Shown: piece by piece, positions 24,554 through 32,543 of the stretch
How positions within the stretch are numbered: position 1 is the first letter of the stretch
How the letters are laid out: each line of letters opens with the position of its first letter
Assembly: GCA_025980665.1 (NCBI GenBank)
Contig: JAICXC010000030.1
Location: 1 to 46,907, forward strand
DNA length: 46,907 nt
Direction: 5' to 3'
DNA from: Bryobacteraceae bacterium
Lineage (GTDB): Bacteria; Acidobacteriota; Terriglobia; Bryobacterales; Bryobacteraceae
Notes under the pieces: generated by a model
Databases searched by the model: none
Told to the model about the DNA's origin: nothing
The model's input: only the letters and a program-made list of their open reading frames with translations
Translations under genes and position numbers: made by a program

Positions 24554-25747
24554 CTACCTGACAGGCGTGTATGAAGAAATGTCGCCTTTTGAAAGGACGA
24601 TCTGCCAAAGCTGCAGCCTGCGCGCGCGAAAAGAGCCCGCGGAAGCCATCAGATAATACTTCCACATGCGATAGAAACGCTGGCTGTAGGCAGACCGCAA
24701 TTCCGGCCAGGCCTGCTCGAAGTTCTTCCACCACGCGATCACGGTTTTGTCGTAATCCGGCCCGAAGTTGTGCCAGTCTTCGGCTACCCACAAACCCTCC
24801 CAAGCCGTGGTGAGTTGAGCCATGGAAGGAATCAAGCCGTTTGGAAAGATGTATTTGTGAATCCACGGATCGGTGTACGAATAGGATTCATTAGATCCGA
24901 TCGTGTGAAGTAAAAAGGTTCCCCGCTCTTTGAGCCGATCGTGCGCCAGTTGCATGAACTGGCGATAGTTTTTGTACCCGATGTGCTCACACAAACCAAT
25001 CGAGACGACGCGATCGAAACGGCTAGGCTCCGAAGCGGCCTCGCGATAATCCTTTTGCTCGAAGCGCACCGGCAAGCCCTTGCAAAGCTCTCTGCCGAAC
25101 GCGACCTGTTCGCGGGAAATGTTGTAGCTAACCACGTGGCAGCCGTATTCTTTGGCGGCGAAGTGAGCCAGCCCGCCGAATCCGCCGCCCAACTCCAGCA
25201 ACGTCATGCCCGGTGCAAGCTGTAATTTGCGGCAAATCAGATGCAGCTTGTTCTCTTGCGCCTGGTCAAGAGTAGCGGCTCCCTTCCAGTAAGCACAGGT
25301 ATACTGCATGCGGCGATCGAGCATAGCTTGGTAAAGCTGGTTGCCCAGGTCGTAATGCGCATGCGCTACCTGTTTCGCGCGTTGCATCGTTTGCAAGTTG
25401 AGCAGTCGCGTCTTTAAAACCAGCATGGCGGTTTTTAAGTCGTGAACATGGCTGGCTAAATCCGCCCTGCGAAATCGGGTGAAAAACTCATCTAGCGCCT
25501 CGACGTCCCACCATCCATCCATATAGGATTCGCCGACTCCGATGCTGCCTTCACCCAAAGCCCGGTTAAAAAACCTTTCGTCGTGGACCTGAACGTCCCA
25601 CGGCTGTGGCCCGTTTACGCCGATGCCTGCGATATCCAGAAGCTCGATAACTTTCCGCGCCGCAGCCGACTCGTACCGCACGCTGCGCTTTTCGGATTTT
25701 CGAGACTGGGACTCTTGCCAACCCTCAAAAGTACTAGTCTGTCTCAT
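24554..25747 (-). CDS. cfa: Cyclopropane-fatty-acyl-phospholipid synthase family
   Basis: A 397-residue SAM-dependent methyltransferase that methylates double bonds of phospholipid acyl chains. It matches the E. coli Cfa pattern: YTCAYWKGAATLDQAQ, the SAM motif LLELGGGFGGLAHFAAK, VVSIGLCEHIGYKNY with the bicarbonate-site Glu, LLHTIGSN with the conserved His, and EDWHNFGPDYDKT. The position of E. coli Cys354 (a known but non-essential Cys in ACAGAFRAR) is Ser here. AGGAGGG lies 13 bases before the ATG, and a -10-like TATACT lies about 50 bases upstream. It is followed closely by the FAD oxidoreductase and membrane-protein genes, which is not the case for a stand-alone cfa. Confidence 0.92.
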   Translation of the reverse strand: MRQTSTFEGWQESQSRKSEKRSVRYESAAARKVIELLDIAGIGVNGPQPWDVQVHDERFFNRALGEGSIGVGESYMDGWWDVEALDEFFTRFRRADLASHVHDLKTAMLVLKTRLLNLQTMQRAKQVAHAHYDLGNQLYQAMLDRRMQYTCAYWKGAATLDQAQENKLHLICRKLQLAPGMTLLELGGGFGGLAHFAAKEYGCHVVSYNISREQVAFGRELCKGLPVRFEQKDYREAASEPSRFDRVVSIGLCEHIGYKNYRQFMQLAHDRLKERGTFLLHTIGSNESYSYTDPWIHKYIFPNGLIPSMAQLTTAWEGLWVAEDWHNFGPDYDKTVIAWWKNFEQAWPELRSAYSQRFYRMWKYYLMASAGSFRARRLQLWQIVLSKGDISSYTPVR

Positions 25748-25872
25748 GATTGCTTACCCAACCCTCCTGTTGTTAGATAGCTCTCTGGGACACTTAGTAT
25801 ATTCCAAATAGCAAGGTTTTCTTTGAGGCCGGCTGTAAAACCTGGGGAAGTCCCTAGTTCGGGCGAAAACAT

Positions 25873-26952
25873 TTAGATTTTGAATGATTCGAGCGTTTCG
25901 GCGGCGAATAGCTCTTTGGGCGTTAGGAGCCGTTTCGCCAAGCCTTGCTCATAGGAATAACGGAGGAAGGTGCCCAGAGTCTTCTCGTTGGCCTGGAAGC
26001 CGTAGGGCCAGAAATCCTTGCCCATGACCGCTTCTGTTTCCGCGACGTGATCCAGAACCCACGGAAGCATGGTCTTCAGTCCGGCCGTCTCGTGCAGATT
26101 CGCATACACCTCGCGCTGGGATAAGACGAAGGCTTTGTGCAGCGATTGGGCGATCCACGGATATTGCTTGTAAAGATCGCGCCGGATCACCACGGTGTGC
26201 ATGATGGGAAAGATTTTGGTTTTGCGATAATACTCCCGCTCCACGGCGCCGTAATTCTCGAAAAGCCGGCGAACTTTACCCGTTCCATTTCCGAAAGTGG
26301 ACGGCGCCCGCGCCGTGTACATGGCGTCGAGTTCGCCGCTCTCGATCATTTGCGACAGCGCCTTATTGTCCGGAATCGGCTGTACGCGAATCGCGGGTGG
26401 CAGCGATAGCGCAATCTTTTCGGTGCGCCCGGGTTCTTCTTCGCCGCCGGTGAAGTACGGTGTGCTGCCCACGGGGATGTTGTACTCGTCACTGAGCATT
26501 CCGCGGATCCAGACGGCCGCGGTCATTTGGTACTCGGGCGTGCCGACGCGTTTGCCGCGAAGGTCCTGCGGGGTGCGGATCCCGCTGTTCGAGTTCACGA
26601 AAATGCAGGAATGCCGGAAGAAACGCGAGGGGAAAACCGGGATCGCGATAAAGGGCTGCGGTTCCTCGAATAGCGACAACACGTAGGACGACAAAGACAT
26701 TTCCGACGCATCGAATTCGTGATTCCGCAGCATGCGGAAGAAGGTTTCTTCGATCGGCAACGGCAGATAGGTAAGGTCGACGCCATCCACTCCAATGCGG
26801 CCTTCCATCAAGGCGCGTGTGCGATCGTAATCCCAGCAGGAAAGCGTCAGCCGCAGTCTGCCTTGCCCTAAAACGTGCGGTGGTGCGGCCGCCAAGACCG
26901 CTCCGGCTCCTGCGGTAGAGAGTAGCTTGCGGCGGCTAACTTTATTTCCCAC
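25873..26952 (-). CDS. Tat-exported substrate-binding-like protein
   Basis: A 359-residue protein starting with a twin-arginine signal (VSRRKLLSTAGAGAVLAAAPP). The mature part resembles the 4,5-dihydroxyphthalate decarboxylase / NMT1-type periplasmic binding fold: LRLTLSCWDYDRTRALMEGRIGVDGVDLTYLPLPIEETFFRML near the N terminus, then LRGKRVGTPEYQMTAAVWIRGMLSDEY. These proteins are annotated as decarboxylases by homology, but the fold is that of type 2 solute-binding proteins. No ABC permease or ATPase is nearby. The start is GTG with only 16 bases to the divergent reductase gene. Function uncertain. Confidence 0.75.
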   Translation of the reverse strand: MGNKVSRRKLLSTAGAGAVLAAAPPHVLGQGRLRLTLSCWDYDRTRALMEGRIGVDGVDLTYLPLPIEETFFRMLRNHEFDASEMSLSSYVLSLFEEPQPFIAIPVFPSRFFRHSCIFVNSNSGIRTPQDLRGKRVGTPEYQMTAAVWIRGMLSDEYNIPVGSTPYFTGGEEEPGRTEKIALSLPPAIRVQPIPDNKALSQMIESGELDAMYTARAPSTFGNGTGKVRRLFENYGAVEREYYRKTKIFPIMHTVVIRRDLYKQYPWIAQSLHKAFVLSQREVYANLHETAGLKTMLPWVLDHVAETEAVMGKDFWPYGFQANEKTLGTFLRYSYEQGLAKRLLTPKELFAAETLESFKI

Positions 26953-26968
26953 GCTGATAGACTACTTT

Positions 26969-27922
26969 ATGTCAAACGCCATGGCAACCATGAAAGCCGT
27001 CCGATTTCATACCTACGGATCGTCCGACGTTCTGATCTACGAGGACGCACCCAAGCCCGAACCAACGGCTGGAGAAGTCCTGGTTAAGGTTCATGCCACG
27101 TCCGTAAACCCGATCGATTGGAAGATCCGCGCGGGACACATGAAAGGCTTCCGGGAATATCCGCTTCCGTTCATCCTGGGTTGGGATGTTTCGGGTGTGA
27201 TCGAGTCGGTCGGCTCAGGAGTGACTGCGTTCAAACCAGGCCACGAGGTTTACGGCCGGCCGGACGCCGCGCGTAATGGAGCCTACGCCGAGTACATCGC
27301 TGTGAAAGAATCCGAACTTGTGCCCAAGCCCAGAAGCCTGGATCATATTCACTCGGCCGCAATTCCCCTGGCCGGGCTCACCGCGTGGCAGGCCCTATTC
27401 GACACCGCCGGTTTGACGGCGGGGCAGAAAGTGCTGGTACATGCAGCCGCAGGCGGGGTGGGGCACCTGGCGATTCAGTTCGCCAAGATCAAAAATCTAT
27501 ACGTTGCCGGCACTGCCAGCGGCCGCAACCAGGAGTATCTCAAGCAACTCGGCTGCGATCTTCCTATCAATTACCAGACCACGCGTTTTGAGGATGTCGT
27601 TCACGATTTCGACGCCGTGATCGAGAGCATGGGCGGCGACGTGCGATCTCGATCCTGGAAAGTTCTGAAGAAAGGCGGCATCCTGGTGGCGCTGATCGGC
27701 CCGCCGCCTTCGGAAGAGGATTCCAAGTCGCACGGCGTTCGCGCGACCATCATCTGGGGGCAAATGGATGCCGCCCAGCTTACTGAGATCGGCCTCCTTG
27801 CGGACTCCGGGCGAGTCAAGCCCGAAATCGCCGCGGTCTTCCCTCTTCGCGACGCCGCCAAAGCTCACGAAATGAGCGAGACCGAACATGTGCGCGGGAA
27901 GATCGTCTTGCAAGTGGTTTAA
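26969..27922 (+). CDS. NADP-dependent zinc-type / quinone oxidoreductase
   Basis: A 317-residue member of the medium-chain dehydrogenase/reductase superfamily. The N-terminal catalytic domain begins MKAVRFHTYGSSDVLIYEDAP with HATSVNPIDWKIRAG; the cofactor domain has VLVHAAAGGVGHLAIQFAK. The AAGGVG loop is typical of quinone oxidoreductases that lack zinc and use NADPH. The start is uncertain: ATG at 26969, 26981 or 26990 (MKAVRF) are all in frame and none has a Shine-Dalgarno. It leads a plus-strand run with cytosine deaminase and the glycolate genes, 8 bases from the next gene. Confidence 0.85.
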   Translation: MSNAMATMKAVRFHTYGSSDVLIYEDAPKPEPTAGEVLVKVHATSVNPIDWKIRAGHMKGFREYPLPFILGWDVSGVIESVGSGVTAFKPGHEVYGRPDAARNGAYAEYIAVKESELVPKPRSLDHIHSAAIPLAGLTAWQALFDTAGLTAGQKVLVHAAAGGVGHLAIQFAKIKNLYVAGTASGRNQEYLKQLGCDLPINYQTTRFEDVVHDFDAVIESMGGDVRSRSWKVLKKGGILVALIGPPPSEEDSKSHGVRATIIWGQMDAAQLTEIGLLADSGRVKPEIAAVFPLRDAAKAHEMSETEHVRGKIVLQVV

Positions 27923-27930
27923 GGGCTGCG

Positions 27931-28380
27931 ATGGACGACTTTCTACAGGCGGCGATCGAAGAAGCGCGCAAAGGACTCAGTAAAGGCGGCATCCCAATCG
28001 GCTCAGTTTTGGTCATCGACGGCACGATTATCGGGCGCGGACACAACCAACGAGTCCAACAAGGCAGCGTCATACGCCACGCGGAAATGGACTGCCTGGA
28101 GAACGCGCAAAGGCTTCAACCCGCCGAGTACCGACGCGCGACCCTCTATTCCACGTTATCCCCGTGCGACATGTGCAGCGGCGCCGTCTTGCTATATAAG
28201 ATTCCCCGCGTGATCATCGGCGAGAACCGAACGTTCCGGGGCCCTGAAGAATATGTCCGCTCACGCGGGGTCGACGTCGAGGTGGTCGATAATATGGATT
28301 GCATACAGCTCATGGAACAGTTTATACAGGAGCATCCAACCCTTTGGAATGAAGACATTGGCGAGTTGAACCAGCTTTAA
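27931..28380 (+). CDS. Fungal-type cytosine deaminase family protein
   Basis: A 149-residue zinc deaminase closely resembling yeast cytosine deaminase (FCY1) along its whole length: GIPIGSVLVIDGTIIGRGHN, the catalytic zinc motif H-A-E (RHAEMDCLEN; yeast has H-G-E), the P-C-x-x-C motif in TLSPCDMCSGAVLLY, and a shared C terminus ending W-x-x-DIGE. Yeast FCY1 converts cytosine to uracil and is unrelated to bacterial CodA. The His to Ala-containing HAE is also found in TadA and guanine deaminases, so the substrate needs testing. It is 24 bases upstream of malate synthase on the same strand. Confidence 0.82.
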   Translation: MDDFLQAAIEEARKGLSKGGIPIGSVLVIDGTIIGRGHNQRVQQGSVIRHAEMDCLENAQRLQPAEYRRATLYSTLSPCDMCSGAVLLYKIPRVIIGENRTFRGPEEYVRSRGVDVEVVDNMDCIQLMEQFIQEHPTLWNEDIGELNQL

Positions 28381-28404
28381 GGTTCCAAGGTATCCTGAGA
28401 ATAC

Positions 28405-30000
28405 ATGAGCAGCCCTAGCTTGGCGCGTCAAGGCGTCAAAATCGATGCACCGATTCCCCCTGGATGTAACGAGATCCTTACCCCCGAAGCCATCGCTTTC
28501 ATTGCCGATCTTCACCGCCGATTTGAGACTCGACGAAGAGATTTGCTGAACCGTCGAATCCAGCGTCAGGCGTCTATCGACGCCGGCCAGCTACCCGATT
28601 TCCTTCCGGAAACCGCGGAGATCCGCAAGAGCAATTACGTGGTTGCGTCCATACCCCAGGATCTTCTCGACCGGCGCGTCGAGATCACAGGGCCAGTCGA
28701 TCGGAAGATGGTCATCAACGCGCTAAACTCCGGCGCAAATATCTTCATGGCCGATTTTGAGGATTCGAATTCTCCTACCTGGCAGAACAACCTGACCGGG
28801 CAGATCAACATGCGCGACGCGGTTCGCGGAGATATCGAATACACCAGTCCGGAAGGACGACAGTACAAGCTGAATCCCAACCCTGCGGTGCTGTTCGTTC
28901 GGCCGCGCGGCTGGCACCTGCCCGAAAGACATGTTCACATCGACGACCAGCCGATTTCCGGCGCCCTGTTCGACTTCGGTCTGTACTTCTTTCACAACGT
29001 GAAAGCCCGGCTGGCGAAGGGCACGGCTCCCTACTTCTATCTGCCGAAGATCCAGAGTCATCTTGAAGCCCGGTTGTGGAACGATGTTTTCGTGCATGCG
29101 CAAGAGGCGTTGGGTGTACCCAACGGGACTATTCGCGCTACCGTCCTGATCGAGACACTTCTAGCCGCATTTGAGATGGACGAGATCCTGTGGGAGCTGC
29201 GCGATCACTCCGCGGGCCTGAACTGCGGCCGCTGGGATTATATCTTCAGCTTCATCAAAACCTTCAAGAATCATCCGAGGTTCATGATGCCGGATCGCAT
29301 CACGGTCACCATGGACAAGCACTTCCTAAAATCCTACGTTGACCTGCTGATCCATACCTGCCACCGCCGCGAAATCCATGCCATGGGCGGCATGGCGGCG
29401 CAGATTCCGATAAAACATGATGCCGCTGCAAATGCGGTAGCGATGGAAAAAGTCCGCCAGGATAAAATTCGCGAAGTGAAAGCGGGCCATGATGGCACCT
29501 GGGTGGCGCATCCGGGCTTGGTCCAGATCGCCAAGGAAATCTTCGATGAGTACATGAAGACTCCGAATCAGATTGACGTGAAGCGCAACGACGTGAAGGT
29601 GATCGCCGCCGATCTGCTGAACGTCCCCGAGGGCCAAATTACCGACCAGGGCTTGCGAACGAACGTCGACGTCGGCATCCAATATCTGGAATCATGGCTG
29701 CGCGGTAACGGCTGTGTGCCGATTTACAATCTGATGGAAGATGCCGCCACCGCGGAGATTTCCCGCACGCAGGTTTGGCAATGGATGCACCATGGGGCTA
29801 TTTTATCGAATGGGCGGAAGCTTTCAGCTCCGATGATCCGCGATACCATCAAGACCCAGCTCGCCCAGATTCGCTCGAACGTAGGTGATGAACACTATGA
29901 CAAGAGCAAGTTCCCACAAGCTGCCCAACTCTTTGAGCTCATGATGGTCAACGCCGAGTGCAAGGACTTCTTGACACTCGAAGCATACCGGTATCTGTAG
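28405..30000 (+). CDS. aceB: Malate synthase A
   Basis: Condenses glyoxylate with acetyl-CoA to give malate. A 531-residue A-form enzyme with the family blocks ANIFMADFEDSNSPTWQN, LFVRPRGWHLPERHV, a Mg-binding and catalytic region around IRATVLIETLLAAFEMDEIL, the signature LNCGRWDYIFSFIKTF, and DGTWVAHPGL. The stop codon is directly followed by the GTG of glcD. No isocitrate lyase gene is present in this window; the glyoxylate would come from glycolate oxidation by the downstream GlcDEF. Confidence 0.95.
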   Translation: MSSPSLARQGVKIDAPIPPGCNEILTPEAIAFIADLHRRFETRRRDLLNRRIQRQASIDAGQLPDFLPETAEIRKSNYVVASIPQDLLDRRVEITGPVDRKMVINALNSGANIFMADFEDSNSPTWQNNLTGQINMRDAVRGDIEYTSPEGRQYKLNPNPAVLFVRPRGWHLPERHVHIDDQPISGALFDFGLYFFHNVKARLAKGTAPYFYLPKIQSHLEARLWNDVFVHAQEALGVPNGTIRATVLIETLLAAFEMDEILWELRDHSAGLNCGRWDYIFSFIKTFKNHPRFMMPDRITVTMDKHFLKSYVDLLIHTCHRREIHAMGGMAAQIPIKHDAAANAVAMEKVRQDKIREVKAGHDGTWVAHPGLVQIAKEIFDEYMKTPNQIDVKRNDVKVIAADLLNVPEGQITDQGLRTNVDVGIQYLESWLRGNGCVPIYNLMEDAATAEISRTQVWQWMHHGAILSNGRKLSAPMIRDTIKTQLAQIRSNVGDEHYDKSKFPQAAQLFELMMVNAECKDFLTLEAYRYL

Positions 30001-31461
30001 GTGAACCCTCACACGGCTCCGGAAACATTGGATGAACTGCGCCGGATTCTGGGCCCGCACGGCTTGATTTCCTCAAAAGAAGAGTTGCGAACGTACGAGT
30101 GTGACGGCCTGACCAACTTCCGCGTGATTCCGAGCGCGGTGGTCCTGCCCGATTCCACGGAACAAGTGCAGGCGGTGGTGCGCGTATGCCATCGCGAGCG
30201 GATACCTTTCGTCGCGCGCGGTTCCGGCACGGGCCTAAGCGGTGGAGCGCTGCCGGTGGCAGGTGGGATCGTAATCTGCCTGGCACGGATGAAACGTATC
30301 CTCGAAGTGGATCTTCCCAACGCGCGGGTGGTCGTGGAACCGGGCGTAATCAACCTGGATGTCTCGGGCCGCGTCGCTTCCGCGAATTTCTTCTATGCCC
30401 CCGATCCATCGTCTCAGTCCGTGTGCAGTATCGGCGGCAACGTCGCGGAGAACTCCGGCGGTGCGCACTGCCTGAAGTACGGCTTCACTACAACTCACGT
30501 CCTGGGGTTAGAAGTAGTGCTCCCGGATGGGTCGCTGGTGCACTTCGGCGGCAAAACGCTGGACACACCGGGGTACGACCTCGCGGGCGTTTTCGTCGGA
30601 TCGGAAGGCACGCTTGGAATCGCGACCAAGATCACCCTGCGGATCGTGAAACGCCCCGAATGCGTGCGGACGCTGTTGGCCGCGTTCCATAGTCCAACGG
30701 AGGCCGGAGCGGCGGTCAGCGGAATCATCGCGGCCGGCATGCTCCCCGCTGCGATCGAGATGATGGACAACCTGGCGATCCAGGCCGCCGAGGCCGCAGT
30801 GCACGCCAACTATCCCGACTGTGGTGGACTCCTTCTCGTCGAGCTGGATGGACCTGTAGCTGAAGTCCAGGCCCTGATGGTGCACGTCGACGAAATCTGC
30901 CGCCAGTACGGGGCGTGGGAAATTCGCATGGCCCAATCGGACGTGGAGCGAGCGTTGGTCTGGAAAGGCCGCAAGGCTGCGTTCGCGGCCATGGGCCGGA
31001 TCTCGCCGAACTATATAGTCCAGGATGGCGTGATTCCACGCACTTCCCTCCCCCAGATTCTGAGCGAGATCGATCAGCTGAGCACAGAGACGGGTCTCCG
31101 CGTAGCCAATGTCTTTCACGCCGGCGATGGCAACCTGCATCCGCTGGTTCTCTACGATCGCCGGATCCCGGGTCAGGAAAAGGCTGCCGAGCGATTGTCC
31201 GAAAGAATCCTCGAATTGTGCATCGAAAAAGGCGGTTCGATTACGGGCGAGCACGGCGTAGGTGAAGAGAAGAAGCATATGATGTCGAAGATGTTCGCCG
31301 AGCCGGATCTCGACACCATGCAGCGCGTCCGCTGCGCCTTTGATCCCTTGCTGCTTTCGAATCCCACCAAGGTATTTCCGCGCACGCGCCTGTGTGGCGA
31401 AAAACCGGGCGAGTATCTCCCGCATCCACTAGAACTGGCCGGGGTCGCGGAACGGTTTTGA
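30001..31461 (+). CDS. glcD: Glycolate oxidase subunit GlcD
   Basis: The FAD-containing catalytic subunit that oxidises glycolate to glyoxylate. 486 residues with the FAD-binding PCMH domain (VPFVARGSGTGLSGGALPVAGGIVI; CSIGGNVAENSGGAHCLKYG) and the C-terminal FAD-oxidase domain ending NVFHAGDGNLHPLVL and SITGEHGVGEEKK. Related D-lactate dehydrogenases share this architecture, but linkage to glcE, glcF and malate synthase favours glycolate. The start is GTG immediately after the aceB TAG, so translation is probably coupled. Confidence 0.93.
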   Translation: MNPHTAPETLDELRRILGPHGLISSKEELRTYECDGLTNFRVIPSAVVLPDSTEQVQAVVRVCHRERIPFVARGSGTGLSGGALPVAGGIVICLARMKRILEVDLPNARVVVEPGVINLDVSGRVASANFFYAPDPSSQSVCSIGGNVAENSGGAHCLKYGFTTTHVLGLEVVLPDGSLVHFGGKTLDTPGYDLAGVFVGSEGTLGIATKITLRIVKRPECVRTLLAAFHSPTEAGAAVSGIIAAGMLPAAIEMMDNLAIQAAEAAVHANYPDCGGLLLVELDGPVAEVQALMVHVDEICRQYGAWEIRMAQSDVERALVWKGRKAAFAAMGRISPNYIVQDGVIPRTSLPQILSEIDQLSTETGLRVANVFHAGDGNLHPLVLYDRRIPGQEKAAERLSERILELCIEKGGSITGEHGVGEEKKHMMSKMFAEPDLDTMQRVRCAFDPLLLSNPTKVFPRTRLCGEKPGEYLPHPLELAGVAERF

Positions 31462-31463
31462 GT

Positions 31464-32543
31464 GTGGGAAACCAATTCGGCGCGACTCTACTCGAGCCTG
31501 TAGACAAGAATGAAACGGCCGCGATTCTGCGGAGCGCTAACGAAAGCGGCCAAGCGGTAATACCAACGGGCGGTGGAACCAAGCTCGATTGGGGGAATCC
31601 TCCGCGAAAAGCGGACGTACTTCTTTGCATGCGCCGCCAGAATCGGGTAATCGAACACGCCTGGGCAGATCTCACGGTGACGGTCGAGGCAGGCTGCACC
31701 GTCGCGGAATTGCAGAGCACACTGGCCCAGCACGGGCAGCGCCTGGCGATCGATCCGCTGTGGCCGGAACGGGCCACCATCGGGGGTGTCCTATCCACAA
31801 ACGATAGCGGGGCTCTTCGGCTAGGCTACGGAAGCTTGCGCGATCTGATCATCGGCATTACACTTGTGCTCGCGGACGGGACCATTGCGAAGAGTGGCGG
31901 GAAAGTAGTGAAAAACGTCGCGGGCTACGATCTTCCCAAGCTAGCAACGGGCGGGTTGGGAACGCTCGGAGTGATTACGCGCGCCGTATTCCGCTTGCAT
32001 CCGCTGCCGCGAAATACGAAAACACTAACGGTAGCCACGGCTGACGCCACCTCCATGCAGCGCGTGATTTTGGCAATTCTCGGCGCCCAGCTTGCGCCCG
32101 CGGCGGTGCAGGCAAGAAACGGGAATGTCGATATCTTGTTAGAGGGGACGCTGGACGGAATCGCGGCACAGGAATCAGCCATCAAGGAATTCGGCGAAGT
32201 GCGCGAAGGCTCAGCGGATGTCTGGCAGGCGCGCGAAGAGCTGTGGGGCGAAAGCACAATAGTGAAGTTCACGACCCTTCCGTCACGCGTCGCTGCAGCG
32301 TCGGCGTTCTTTTCAAGTTTTGTTATCCAGGCTACAGGAATCGGTTATGCGCGGTTTGATGGCGACCTCGAAAAGCTCCGGTCGGCGATGGAACAGGACG
32401 GCGGATCTGTGACGATGCTCGGACCGACCAAACTAGACGCGTGGGGATCGCCGGGCGACGCATTGCCGCTTATGCGCGCCGTTAAGGCGCAGTTCGATCC
32501 CAAAGGTACGCTGAATCCCGGGCGCTTCGTGGGTGGAATATGA
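31464..32543 (+). CDS. glcE: Glycolate oxidase subunit GlcE
   Basis: The second FAD-binding subunit of glycolate oxidase. About 359 residues with a PCMH-type FAD domain: AVIPTGGGTKLDWGNPPRKADVLLCM, LWPERATIGGVLSTNDSGALRLGYG and KNVAGYDLPKLATGGLGTLG. It starts with GTG 31464 two bases after glcD, or with TTG 31458 overlapping the glcD stop; the open frame back to 31392 lies inside glcD and is not family-like. Its stop overlaps the glcF start by four bases. Confidence 0.9.
   Translation: MGNQFGATLLEPVDKNETAAILRSANESGQAVIPTGGGTKLDWGNPPRKADVLLCMRRQNRVIEHAWADLTVTVEAGCTVAELQSTLAQHGQRLAIDPLWPERATIGGVLSTNDSGALRLGYGSLRDLIIGITLVLADGTIAKSGGKVVKNVAGYDLPKLATGGLGTLGVITRAVFRLHPLPRNTKTLTVATADATSMQRVILAILGAQLAPAAVQARNGNVDILLEGTLDGIAAQESAIKEFGEVREGSADVWQAREELWGESTIVKFTTLPSRVAAASAFFSSFVIQATGIGYARFDGDLEKLRSAMEQDGGSVTMLGPTKLDAWGSPGDALPLMRAVKAQFDPKGTLNPGRFVGGI

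Noticed and set aside
24543..24866. Extended N terminus of the FAD oxidoreductase
   Set aside because: The extra 108 residues lie inside cfa and are low in family similarity; ATG 24542 follows the cfa stop by 11 bases.
30508..31425. 305-residue minus-strand open frame
   Set aside because: Antisense to glcD; lacks a ribosome binding site and resembles nothing known.
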